The position numbers were made by a program, and so were the translations under genes. Below, piece by piece: positions 6,963 to 13,639 of a stretch of DNA of 13,639 bases (within the stretch, counting starts at the first letter, position 1; the number at the start of each line of letters is the position of its first letter). The notes beneath the pieces were generated by a model. It was not told the origin of the DNA, did no database searches, and was given only the letters and a program-made list of their open reading frames with translations. The stretch spans positions 1-13,639 of the forward strand of contig DUUR01000181.1 of assembly GCA_012841425.1 (NCBI GenBank), written 5' to 3'. This stretch comes from Bacteroidales bacterium. GTDB lineage: Bacteria > Bacteroidota > Bacteroidia > Bacteroidales > Dysgonomonadaceae.

Positions 6963-8540
6963 ATGAAACAGCTTCTTACTTTTTTTATTATATCAGTTTT
7001 TTCATTGGCTTTAAATGCCACTGAAGCTTTTGAGGTCCCTGACACTCTAAACCTGTTTGAAAATATAACGGATATCAGTCGTCAGATACAAGAGCGAACA
7101 ACAGTAAAAGAGTCCACTCCCCTGTATGAGGAGACTTTTCCAGAAGAGATTATACTAGATAATACTCTACTTGAAGAAATATTACCAGAGGATACTATTC
7201 CCAATACTTTGTACGAAGCCCTTCCTCCAGATACTATAATTGCTCCTATAACCATTCCTTTTGTAAGTAGAAACCCTTTAGATTCTATATATACACGTAA
7301 AGAAAATGGTACATTACAACTTCCCGAGTATTATCAAAGTTCTTACTCCTTAAGCGGCTTAAATTTTAGAGATACGCTTTTCTATAACCCTCTTTTTCTA
7401 CCAATGATTTATAATGGAAAGATTCTTCCACGCAACATTAATTTTTATTCTTTAGAAGATGAGAGTGAAAAAGGATTGCTCATTCCACAAGACAAAACCT
7501 TTGCTCCAAAATTAGAAGATGTTGATTTTATACATAGGGTAAGACGCAATTATTACATGGAATATCCCGACAGAGTGAGGTACTCTGTTCTTAGCTTCGA
7601 TTCACTTCCTAGTGTAAGAGGAAGTGACGAGGATGTTAGAGAGACATTTAATCCCTTCAAAAAGCTTTTAGAGTCCGAAACAGCATATTCATTAGAAGCA
7701 CCTGGTGTTGATATAATTGAAATCGAAAGAAAGTACTGGGTCCGCTCGGGTGAGCATTCATTTCAGTTTGCCCAAAATTATTTCTCCGATAATTGGCATA
7801 AAGGGGGTACTAACAACCTGAACTTTAATAGTTATCATGTGTTAAGGGCCAATTACAGGAAGGAGAAAGTAAAGTTTAATAATACTGTCGAGTGGAGGTT
7901 GTCTGTGTTCAATGCACCCGACGATTCGCTAAGAGAATATAGAATAGGAAACGATCTACTTCGTTACTATGGAGACTTTGGTATTGATGCATTTTTAAAT
8001 GGATGGTCATACTCAATGAACATGGAGGCTAAGTCGCAATTATTCAATTCTTATCCCACTAACTCAAATGACTTACGTTCTGCATTTCTTTCTCCTCTCT
8101 ACGTAAATGCTGGTGTCGGTTTAAAATATGCTGTTAATAAGAAATCAGATAAGGTACGTCATAGAAATGTAAAATGGGATTTAGCCATAGCCCCTATATC
8201 TATAAACTATAGATATGTAGGTCACGATTCTGTTGATGTTGTTAGATATGGTATTCCCGAGGGTGAGAAGTCTCTACTAGACCTTGGTTCTACTATCACA
8301 TCAATACTAAAATATGATTTTACACGTTATATTTCGTGGGATTCTAGATTAACCTACTTTACAAGCTACGACAAAGTAATAACTGAATTCGAGAATAGTC
8401 TTAATATGGCTTTGAGCAACGCATTCTCAACAAGATTATATCTCAATGTGAGGTTCGATGATAGCGTTCCTGCCGATCCTACTTTAAAGTACTGGCAAGT
8501 TAACCAGACACTTAGTTTTGGGCTCAATTATAAATGGTAG
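6963..8540 (+). CDS. DUF3078-type outer-membrane beta-barrel protein
   Basis: 525 residues beginning with a signal peptide (hydrophobic 4-18, cleavage probably near 20-22). An acidic, proline-containing linker follows (about 55-97), built of three degenerate repeats of the pattern EExLPEDTIxNTL. The C-terminal half (about 265-525) has alternating polar and aromatic strands typical of a beta-barrel. The diagnostic NWHKGGTNNL at 277-286 matches the NW-KGG-N motif of DUF3078 proteins of Bacteroidetes, and the chain ends in an aromatic residue (YKW), as expected for outer-membrane insertion. Function of the family is unknown. It is the only plus-strand gene here, transcribed alone from its own promoter and converging on fmt. 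The N-terminal 250 residues are not recognisable to me. Confidence 0.85.
   Translation: MKQLLTFFIISVFSLALNATEAFEVPDTLNLFENITDISRQIQERTTVKESTPLYEETFPEEIILDNTLLEEILPEDTIPNTLYEALPPDTIIAPITIPFVSRNPLDSIYTRKENGTLQLPEYYQSSYSLSGLNFRDTLFYNPLFLPMIYNGKILPRNINFYSLEDESEKGLLIPQDKTFAPKLEDVDFIHRVRRNYYMEYPDRVRYSVLSFDSLPSVRGSDEDVRETFNPFKKLLESETAYSLEAPGVDIIEIERKYWVRSGEHSFQFAQNYFSDNWHKGGTNNLNFNSYHVLRANYRKEKVKFNNTVEWRLSVFNAPDDSLREYRIGNDLLRYYGDFGIDAFLNGWSYSMNMEAKSQLFNSYPTNSNDLRSAFLSPLYVNAGVGLKYAVNKKSDKVRHRNVKWDLAIAPISINYRYVGHDSVDVVRYGIPEGEKSLLDLGSTITSILKYDFTRYISWDSRLTYFTSYDKVITEFENSLNMALSNAFSTRLYLNVRFDDSVPADPTLKYWQVNQTLSFGLNYKW
7125..7253 (+). repeat. Degenerate in-frame tandem repeat in the linker of the DUF3078-type gene
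   Basis: Residues 55-97 can be read as three units: YEETFPEEIILDNTL, LEEILPEDTIPNTL and YEALPPDTIIAPIT. The shared core is E-E/A-x-L/F-P-E/P-D/E-T/I-I. The DNA copies share stretches such as CCAGA(A/G)GA and GATACTAT. The repeat forms an acidic linker after the signal peptide. Confidence 0.5.
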
Positions 8541-8630
8541 TTTATAGTTAGAAGCGTTAGTTGCTAAGTGTAATTTGTAGTTGAATTTTTAAGTAGTTGT
8601 CTATAATTAAGACTATAAATTAAAAGTCTA
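8541..8630 (+). other. Convergent intergenic region with overlapping weak inverted repeats
   Basis: This 90-base gap between the DUF3078-type gene and fmt (tail to tail) is AT-rich and rich in AGTT. It contains TTTATAGT at 8541-8548 against ACTATAAA at 8612-8619, GTCT at 8599-8602 against AGAC at 8610-8613, and AGACT at 8610-8614 against AGTCT at 8625-8629. The last two hairpins are mutually exclusive. One or both genes may terminate here, but no stem has a GC-rich base plus U-tract. Confidence 0.25.
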
Positions 8631-9653
8631 TTATTCAAAATAATCTCCTTCTCTTAACTTATATCCATTTAAGAAATCGATAACATTCATACGCTTTTTG
8701 CCCGAGAGTTGTAGATCGGTAATGGCAAGAAACCCGTTTGCTGTTAGCACATTTAAATAACTTTTATTATCGGTTGTAATTGAGCCATTTTCAAGAGTAG
8801 TTGCTTCATTGTCTTGTGTAGTTGCTCCATTTTTCAGATCCTCCGAATCTACCTCTTCAGATAACATACTAGCAAATAGCTTTACCCTCAGAACTTCATC
8901 AGTTTCAGGTCGGTGTAGCTCTGTCCATGCAGCAGGGTAGGGCGATAAGCCTCTTATAAAGTTGAATATCACTTCTGTGTCTTTATTCCAGTTAACCCTG
9001 CAATCATCTTTAAAAATCTTTGGTGCAGGTTTTAATTCAATCTTATTTGCATATAATTCATCCTGAGGAATACTTGTTACGCTACCCTCTATAACAGCGT
9101 TTACAGTCTTCAGTACCAATTGTGCACCCATCACCATCAATCTATCGTGAAGCGTTTCTGCATTATCAGAATTGGTTATTGTGGTTTTTTCTCTAAAAAT
9201 GATATCACCTGTATCTATCTCATGAGATAAAAAGAATGTGGTAACACCAGTTTCTTTTTCACCATTAATTATTGCCCAGTTTATTGGAGCTGCTCCCCGG
9301 TATTGAGGGAGTATTGAGGAGTGCAGGTTGAAGGTGCCCTTTGACGGCATACTCCAAACAACTTCAGGAAGCATTCTAAAAGCAACCACCACCTGAAGAT
9401 CTATTCTCAATTCTTTTAACTGAACTAGAAAGCTCTCATCTTTTAAATTTTCAGGTTGAAGTACTGTTAATCCTTTTTCTATAGCATACTGTTTTACAGG
9501 CGATGCTTGTAGTTTATATCCTCTCCCCGCAGGCTTGTCGGGCATGGTAATTACAGCCACAACGTTGTAGTTGTTTTCTACCAGAGCTTTAAGCGACTTA
9601 ACCGCAAACTCCGGAGTGCCCATAAATAATATTCTTAAGTCTTCTTTTTTCAT
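8631..9653 (-). CDS. fmt: Methionyl-tRNA formyltransferase
   Basis: Formylates Met-tRNA(fMet) with 10-formyl-THF in the cytoplasm, making the initiator tRNA. The 340-residue protein starts MKKEDLRILFMGTPEFA, which closely matches Bacteroides Fmt, so I choose this ATG. Two earlier ATGs (9671, 9674) lie within the last codons of the clc gene. Catalytic-site motifs are present: NLHSSILPQYRGAAPINW (109-126, with Asn109 and His111) and DTGD (147-150). The C-terminal OB-like domain (about 205-330) has FIRGLSPYPAAW near 232 and LSGKKRM near 316. An unusual three-copy heptapeptide repeat (273-293) expands a loop in this domain. It is 10 bases downstream of the ClC gene and probably co-transcribed. 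Confidence 0.95.
   Translation of the reverse strand: MKKEDLRILFMGTPEFAVKSLKALVENNYNVVAVITMPDKPAGRGYKLQASPVKQYAIEKGLTVLQPENLKDESFLVQLKELRIDLQVVVAFRMLPEVVWSMPSKGTFNLHSSILPQYRGAAPINWAIINGEKETGVTTFFLSHEIDTGDIIFREKTTITNSDNAETLHDRLMVMGAQLVLKTVNAVIEGSVTSIPQDELYANKIELKPAPKIFKDDCRVNWNKDTEVIFNFIRGLSPYPAAWTELHRPETDEVLRVKLFASMLSEEVDSEDLKNGATTQDNEATTLENGSITTDNKSYLNVLTANGFLAITDLQLSGKKRMNVIDFLNGYKLREGDYFE
8775..8837 (-). repeat. Three-copy 21-bp tandem repeat inside fmt
   Basis: Three adjacent 21-base units (8775-8795, 8796-8816, 8817-8837) share the plus-strand pattern (T/A)GTA(A/G)TTG-----CATT---C--G. They are in frame and encode LKNGATT, QDNEATT and LENGSIT, followed by a partial fourth copy (TDNKS). 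The third unit plus TDNKS appears to be the native strand of the Fmt C-terminal domain, so the other two look like duplications of it. Confidence 0.75.
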
Positions 9654-9663
9654 AATTGCAAAT

Positions 9664-11454
9664 TTACTCATCATCCTGCGAATAGTTTTCTACCAACACT
9701 TCTCGGTATGAGTTAAATACCGATGATTGTGAAAGAAGACCCATATATTCACCTTTTTCATTAACAACAGGCAGGTTCCATGCTTTAGTAGCTTCAAATG
9801 TTTCCATAACCTGTTCCATATTACTGTTTATTTCTATTTTAGCTGGGGTGCCAACCATAAATTTTTCGACAGTAAATTTCTCATATAGCTCTGGGCGAAA
9901 CATAATATTACGAATATCATTCATCAAAACCAACCCAATAAGAATATTGTCTTTATCAACCACAGGAAATATATTTCTGTTTGAATTTGAAATAACCTTT
10001 ACCATATCACCCAATGACATATCAGGTGTAACGGTAGGAATGTCTTTTTCAAGTAAATCTGCTATCTTTAAGAATGTGAGTACAGCCTTATCCTTATGAT
10101 GAGTTATTAGCTCTCCTCTTTTTGCAAGACGTATTGCGTATATGCTATGCTTTTCAAATATTAATATTGTGCCGTATGAAACCAATGAAACAATCATTAA
10201 TGGTAGAAACATGTCGTACCCTCCAGTGAGCTCCACAATCAAGAACATACCAGTTAAGGGTGCATGCATAACACCTGCCATCACACCCGACATTCCCATT
10301 AATGCAAAGTTTTCTTGAGGTAGGTGTGCTGTATACCCTAGCTGATTAAGAGTGTATGAGAAAACAAATCCCACTATACACCCCAAAAACAGTGTAGGAG
10401 CAAATACCCCACCAGTACCACCCCCTCCGTTGGTGGCACTAGTTGCAAATACTTTAAAAAGTAAAACAAGTATAAGGAATACTATTATAGCCCATCTGCT
10501 CTCTAAGTTATAGAAGAAGCTCTCATTTGTAAGGCTGGTAAATGAATCACCTCCTGCAAGAAGTGTGTTAATTGTATTATAACCCTCACCAAATAGAGGT
10601 GGAAAAAAGAAAATCAATACACTAAGCATCACACCACCTAGTACAAATCTTTTCCAGGGTGGTAAACGGTGAAAGATGCTTTCAAGCCAGCTCATGCACC
10701 TAATTACATAAAGTGAAAGTATTCCACAAACAATGCCAAGTAAAATTACAAAAGGTATACGATCTAGCGTAAACTGTTCAACAAGTGTATAGGCAAACAT
10801 GGCATCCATACCTGTTAGAATATACGATACCACCGTAGCGGTAACAGCAGTTACAAGTAATGGCAGTATCGATGACATAGTTAGGTCTAGCAGCAACACC
10901 TCAATAACAAATAGTATCCCTGCAATGGGTGCTTTAAAAATTCCTGCAATGGCACCTGCAGCTCCGCAACCAACCAAAATCATCAAGCTGTGCTGTTCAA
11001 GCTTAAAATATCTACCAAGGTTAGAGCCAATAGCAGAGCCTGTGAGCACAATGGGTGCCTCTGCTCCAACAGAACCTCCAAAGCCAATGGTAATAGAACT
11101 TGCCACTAGCGACGAGTGCATATTGTGTGGCTTTATCCTGCTTTTGCGTTGTGAGATAGCAAAAAGTATTTTTGTTACACCATGGCTTATATCGTCTTTT
11201 ACTATATATCTAACATATAAGCCAGCAACCAATATACCTACTATAGGAAAAAGAAGGTATGAGTAGTTGAGGTTTGCCTGACTGAAGTTTTCTGTTAGAA
11301 AAACATGAAAAAAATTAATTGCCAATTTAAGAACATATGCGGCAAAGGCTGTTAGTATGCCCACCAAAAAACAGACTATCAGCAGAAAGTGTCTTTCTTT
11401 TATATGGGCATCGCGCCAAAGTAGAAATCTGTTATGAAGCTCTTTCAATTGCAT
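9664..11454 (-). CDS. ClC-family chloride channel/transporter with C-terminal CBS pair
   Basis: Moves Cl- (or another anion) across the cytoplasmic membrane as a homodimer. The 596-residue protein has about 445 residues of multi-helix ClC core, then two CBS domains (about 470-520 and 528-585) that usually bind adenine nucleotides. ClC landmarks: GSVGAEAP at 127-134, corresponding to GxEGP with gating Glu132; KAPIAGILFVIEV at 174-186; GGTGGVFAP at 345-353; and SIYAIRL near 437, with Tyr439 at the position of the inner-gate tyrosine. The residue matching the internal proton glutamate (E203 of the E. coli protein) is Val186, and the GSGIP-like filter reads SHGVT (90-94). It has its own promoter and precedes fmt by 10 bases. 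Exchanger versus channel cannot be settled from sequence. Confidence 0.93.
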   Translation of the reverse strand: MQLKELHNRFLLWRDAHIKERHFLLIVCFLVGILTAFAAYVLKLAINFFHVFLTENFSQANLNYSYLLFPIVGILVAGLYVRYIVKDDISHGVTKILFAISQRKSRIKPHNMHSSLVASSITIGFGGSVGAEAPIVLTGSAIGSNLGRYFKLEQHSLMILVGCGAAGAIAGIFKAPIAGILFVIEVLLLDLTMSSILPLLVTAVTATVVSYILTGMDAMFAYTLVEQFTLDRIPFVILLGIVCGILSLYVIRCMSWLESIFHRLPPWKRFVLGGVMLSVLIFFFPPLFGEGYNTINTLLAGGDSFTSLTNESFFYNLESRWAIIVFLILVLLFKVFATSATNGGGGTGGVFAPTLFLGCIVGFVFSYTLNQLGYTAHLPQENFALMGMSGVMAGVMHAPLTGMFLIVELTGGYDMFLPLMIVSLVSYGTILIFEKHSIYAIRLAKRGELITHHKDKAVLTFLKIADLLEKDIPTVTPDMSLGDMVKVISNSNRNIFPVVDKDNILIGLVLMNDIRNIMFRPELYEKFTVEKFMVGTPAKIEINSNMEQVMETFEATKAWNLPVVNEKGEYMGLLSQSSVFNSYREVLVENYSQDDE

Positions 11455-11479
11455 TTATAATTTTTAATTCCTTTTAGAA

Positions 11480-11509
11480 CAAAGATAATAATTTAGGCAT
11501 CTAAACAAA
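11480..11509 (-). promoter_or_regulatory. Promoter of the clc-fmt unit
   Basis: The minus strand reads TATCTTTG at 11487-11480, an exact -7 match, and TTTG at 11509-11506, a -33 match, separated by 18 bases, which is within the known 17-23 range. The predicted start near 11474 gives a leader of about 20 bases before the ATG at 11454. This is the only promoter in the window with both elements. Its -33 box overlaps the terminator-like repeat behind tsaC. Confidence 0.6.
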
Positions 11510-11531
11510 AAAGGATAATAATTACCTTTTT
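11507..11531 (-). terminator. Terminator-like inverted repeat after tsaC
   Basis: On the minus strand AAAAAGG (11531-11525) pairs with CCTTTTTT (11514-11507). The inner TAAT/ATTA can extend the stem with one bulged T. The T-run forms part of the stem and its 3' end, 13 bases beyond the tsaC stop. Only two GC pairs support the stem, but the A-tract, stem and T-tract layout is that of an intrinsic terminator for the recR-to-tsaC unit. Confidence 0.5.
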
Positions 11532-11543
11532 AATTATGTTCAA

Positions 11544-12107
11544 TCATTTTCGTATTATTTTGATGGTTCCATCTTTTCCTAATTTAAGTATGCTAGATGA
11601 TTTAGCAGGCTTATTCTCCTTTTTTCTGTAATTAACTACATAGTCCACACCATTTTTTATAGTTGCCGATATTTTGGTAAATGTTTGTGGAGAAGGCTCA
11701 CCACTTAAGTTGGCAGATGTCGACACTATCGGCTTTCTAAACCGTTTGCATAACTCGCGCGAAAACAGTTCATCGGTAATTCTAATACCAATCGAGCCAT
11801 CATTAGCTATAAGGTTGGTAGCTAGGTTTTTGGCGCCATCAAATATAACTGTAAGTGGTGTGTCGGTAAGCTCAATAAGATCCCATGCAATATCAGGAAC
11901 CTCCTGCACATAAGTTTGCAGTTTAGCTGGGTTGTCAAGTAAAACTATCATCGATTTACTGTCATCACGTTGCTTCAATTCATATATTTTTTTTACAGCC
12001 TCTTCGTTGGTGGCATCGCAACCAATTCCCCATATAGTATCTGTGGGATAAAGAATAATTCCTCCCTCTTTTAAAACCTCAATAGCTTTTTGTATGTCAT
12101 CTTGCAT
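11544..12107 (-). CDS. tsaC: Threonylcarbamoyl-AMP synthase (TsaC/YrdC family)
   Basis: Makes threonylcarbamoyl-AMP from threonine, bicarbonate and ATP, the first step of t6A37 in ANN-decoding tRNAs. The 187-residue protein is a single YrdC domain without the C-terminal Sua5 extension. YPTDTIWGIGCDA at 20-32, the KQR of the nucleotide site at 45-47, PLTVIF at 84-89 and STSAN at 129-133 are all present. Length and motifs fit the short TsaC form; the Sua5/YciO naming used in annotations covers the same family. YciO-like paralogues exist, so the exact role is slightly uncertain. It follows the GNAT gene by 28 bases and ends at a terminator-like repeat. Together with miaA, the window encodes two A37 modification enzymes. 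Confidence 0.9.
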   Translation of the reverse strand: MQDDIQKAIEVLKEGGIILYPTDTIWGIGCDATNEEAVKKIYELKQRDDSKSMIVLLDNPAKLQTYVQEVPDIAWDLIELTDTPLTVIFDGAKNLATNLIANDGSIGIRITDELFSRELCKRFRKPIVSTSANLSGEPSPQTFTKISATIKNGVDYVVNYRKKENKPAKSSSILKLGKDGTIKIIRK

Positions 12108-12135
12108 CTGGCGCGTTATTTAATTAGATAATTAA

Positions 12136-12669
12136 TCAAACTCTCTTATTTATTTTTTGCATAACCCTAACGTTTTCAAATGAATTACCTTTAGATAACC
12201 ATTCATTTAAATTGCCTGTATGTATATATTCTGCTTTGGCAAACAGCTTTCTACTACCTATATTCTTTTCAGGAACCATAGCGTACAACTGCCTAAGATT
12301 AAAAAAGCTAAATGCATACTCTTCTAGTATGTTCAATGCCATTAAGCCATAACCCTGTTCTCTGTAATTACTGTCAATCAAAATTCCAACCCCTGCCCTA
12401 CGGTGAAAAGGGTCGAAGTCATAGAGGTCAACAGCCCCAATAATGGCACCATTCGCTTTATTTACAACCATCAACCTTAGCTGCCTATCACTGTAAATAT
12501 CATGTTTTGTGTCAATTATATACTGCTTTAGGTCAAATCTCGAATACGGGGTAATTGATGCACCATATTCCCAAAGGGTGGTATCATTCTCCCATTTGTA
12601 GAGAATATCTAAATCCTCTGGCTCGGGTGCTCGCAAACGAATACTGTTATTTTCAAGTAGCTTGTTCAT
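12136..12669 (-). CDS. GNAT-family N-acetyltransferase (SpeG/RimJ-like)
   Basis: 177 residues with a GNAT fold. The N-terminal segment NSIRLRAPEPEDLDILYKWE (8-27) is typical of the RimJ/SpeG branch. Motif A with the acetyl-CoA loop R-E-Q-G-Y-G is at 103-108, and NIGSRKLFAKAEY (136-148) is the late motif found in these proteins. The substrate cannot be told; the branch acetylates polyamines, ribosomal protein N-termini or small amines. It sits 10 bases after the membrane-protein gene and 28 bases before tsaC, so it is part of the recR unit. That placement suggests co-expression, not a shared pathway. Confidence 0.88.
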   Translation of the reverse strand: MNKLLENNSIRLRAPEPEDLDILYKWENDTTLWEYGASITPYSRFDLKQYIIDTKHDIYSDRQLRLMVVNKANGAIIGAVDLYDFDPFHRRAGVGILIDSNYREQGYGLMALNILEEYAFSFFNLRQLYAMVPEKNIGSRKLFAKAEYIHTGNLNEWLSKGNSFENVRVMQKINKRV

Positions 12670-12679
12670 AGTTATACAA

Positions 12680-13243
12680 TTATTCTTGCCCTATATCATC
12701 AATGCCCTTTATGGAATCTTGTTCTGTATCCAATCCATCCTGTTGAAGATCTAACTCATCCTGCTCTAAATAATCTTCATCGCCTTTTTCTATTTCGTCA
12801 ATAGGCTTCACAAGCTTCTCTAGTTCCGGAAACGAGGGTTTACAATACATAAAAAGTAAAAAGAGCACAGTAGTTATCCAGAAAAAATTCATATTCCCCG
12901 AATAATTATACAGCATAATATTTATAAGGGTTAATGAACTTATTGTGTATAGGCGAGCATAAAAGGCCTTTTTATATTTACTAATAGCAAGATTAATATT
13001 CACACCTTGAGGCACTTTGCTTAATAGGTGAGCAAATAACTTCAATATTCCAGGTATGGCAATAATGGTTATTACAATAATGTATCTCTCAATAATTATA
13101 TTAACAATTTGCTTCTCTGCAAAAAATGGTGTTAGCTTAAACATTGCCAGTAAAAACAATATTACAAGAATAATAATGTTTAAACGATAGTGCGTTCTTA
13201 GCAGCTTAATGGTGGCGTCTAATTTTTTATCAGTCTCAATCAT
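12680..13243 (-). CDS. Conserved-looking membrane protein of unknown function with acidic tail
   Basis: 187 residues; I do not recognise a family with a known role. Four hydrophobic segments are visible (about 21-40, 53-73, 97-113 and 118-134), with a basic loop between the second and third ([11 protein letters not shown]). A 45-residue, strongly acidic C-terminal tail follows, containing three heptapeptide repeats (159-179). The ATG overlaps the recR stop in an ATGA arrangement, so translation is probably coupled. The GNAT gene starts 10 bases after its stop. The tail is likely cytoplasmic if the N-terminus is cytoplasmic. Confidence 0.75.
   Translation of the reverse strand: MIETDKKLDATIKLLRTHYRLNIIILVILFLLAMFKLTPFFAEKQIVNIIIERYIIVITIIAIPGILKLFAHLLSKVPQGVNINLAISKYKKAFYARLYTISSLTLINIMLYNYSGNMNFFWITTVLFLLFMYCKPSFPELEKLVKPIDEIEKGDEDYLEQDELDLQQDGLDTEQDSIKGIDDIGQE
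12707..12769 (-). repeat. Degenerate 21-bp tandem repeat in the acidic tail of the membrane protein
   Basis: Three in-frame 21-base units (12749-12769, 12728-12748, 12707-12727) encode [14 protein letters not shown] and TEQDSIK, sharing x-(E/Q)-Q-D-x-(L/I)-x. The first two are close copies (shared CAGGATG core); the third is more diverged. Confidence 0.55.
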
Positions 13244-13639
13244 TTCGAAGCAAGTTTATAAGATTCATCAAAAGGAGTTCTGTTTAAGATAGATCGCCCT
13301 AGTGTAACTTCATCAGCATACTCAATTTCATCACCTATCGAAACACCTCTGGCAATTATACTCACCTTTAAATTATAAGGTTGAAGCTTGCGGAAAATGT
13401 AGAAATTGGTAGTATCTCCTTCCATTGTAGCGCTCAGGGCAAGTACTAGTTCTTCTATCTCCCCTATTTTCACCCTCTCCTCTAGGCTAGCTATTTCAAT
13501 GTCCGAGGGCCCAATGCCATCTATAGGCGAAATAATGCCACCTAACACGTGGTAAAGGCCTTTGAACTGACCAGTTCTTTCTATTGCCATAACCTCTTTT
13601 ATGTTTTCTACTACACATATAAGAGATTTATTGCGACTA
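13240..13639 (-). CDS. recR: Recombination protein RecR, C-terminal two thirds, 5' end beyond the window
   Basis: RecR works with RecF and RecO to load RecA at gaps in DNA. The reading frame stays open through the right edge: bases 13591-13639 add [16 protein letters not shown] before the internal Met at 13590, so that Met is not the true start. The Toprim signature is clear: ICVVE with its conserved Glu, then [29 protein letters not shown] and the closing [20 protein letters not shown]. The zinc finger and helix-hairpin-helix N-terminus lie off the window. The stop overlaps the next ATG (ATGA). It heads the visible part of the recR-membrane protein-GNAT-tsaC unit. Confidence 0.95.
   Translation of the reverse strand, partial: SRNKSLICVVENIKEVMAIERTGQFKGLYHVLGGIISPIDGIGPSDIEIASLEERVKIGEIEELVLALSATMEGDTTNFYIFRKLQPYNLKVSIIARGVSIGDEIEYADEVTLGRSILNRTPFDESYKLASK

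Noticed and set aside
8541..8630. AGTT-rich gap between the DUF3078-type gene and fmt as a repeat array or mobile-element remnant.
   Set aside because: The AGTT copies are unevenly spaced, no longer unit repeats, and there are no terminal inverted repeats or target duplications.
10799..11266. 155-codon plus-strand open frame antisense to the ClC gene.
   Set aside because: The minus-strand frame encodes a complete ClC core with all family motifs; the antisense product is low-complexity and has no promoter or family resemblance.
1..13639. A defence, mobile or biosynthetic island spanning the window.
   Set aside because: Every gene but the unknown membrane protein belongs to a recognised family, most of them core ones; composition is even apart from the glycine-repeat patch, and no integrase, transposase, tRNA attachment site or CRISPR array is visible.

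Overview
The window looks like ordinary chromosome from an AT-rich member of the Bacteroidetes, most likely order Bacteroidales. The evidence is the Bacteroidetes-type -7 promoter motif (TAnnTTTG) in front of several genes, an RpoD N-terminus of the Bacteroidetes type, an Fmt that begins like the Bacteroides proteins (MKKEDLRI), an outer-membrane protein with the DUF3078 'NW-KGG' motif, and the lack of strong Shine-Dalgarno sites. I see no phage, transposon, CRISPR, tRNA or rRNA, and no sign of recent transfer. No intergenic gap exceeds about 215 bases. The genus cannot be named from this sequence.

Layout. All genes are on the minus strand except one (6963-8540). The left edge holds the first 21 codons of rpoD, the primary sigma factor (1-65). 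Next, reading leftwards on the minus strand, come an HtrA/DegQ-like envelope protease (279-1805), a membrane-anchored family 2 glycosyltransferase (1944-3119) and diaminopimelate decarboxylase lysA (3177-4334). The last two probably form one transcript from a promoter just upstream of lysA. Then come miaA (4395-5309), a secreted TPM-domain protein with a glycine-rich tail (5311-6117) and a LemA-family lipoprotein (6187-6768), which are closely spaced and probably co-transcribed in the order lemA-TPM-miaA. The divergent plus-strand gene encodes an outer-membrane beta-barrel protein of the DUF3078 type.

The right half holds two minus-strand units. recR (5' end beyond the window), a four-helix membrane protein, a GNAT acetyltransferase and a TsaC/YrdC-type protein are tightly packed (12136-13639 and 11544-12107) and end at a terminator-like inverted repeat. 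That repeat overlaps the promoter of the second unit, a CBS-domain ClC chloride transporter followed 10 bases later by fmt.

Functions. The genes are mostly housekeeping: translation initiation (fmt), tRNA modification at A37 (miaA for i6A, tsaC for t6A), lysine biosynthesis (lysA), recombination repair (recR), transcription (rpoD), and envelope quality control and structure (htrA, lemA, TPM, DUF3078 barrel). I did not find an undescribed system. The observations most worth a second look are phased TTAAC boxes upstream of htrA, a three-copy in-frame 21-bp repeat inside fmt (with similar degenerate repeats in two neighbours), a degenerate DXD motif in the glycosyltransferase, and a ClC protein with valine where exchangers have the internal proton glutamate.
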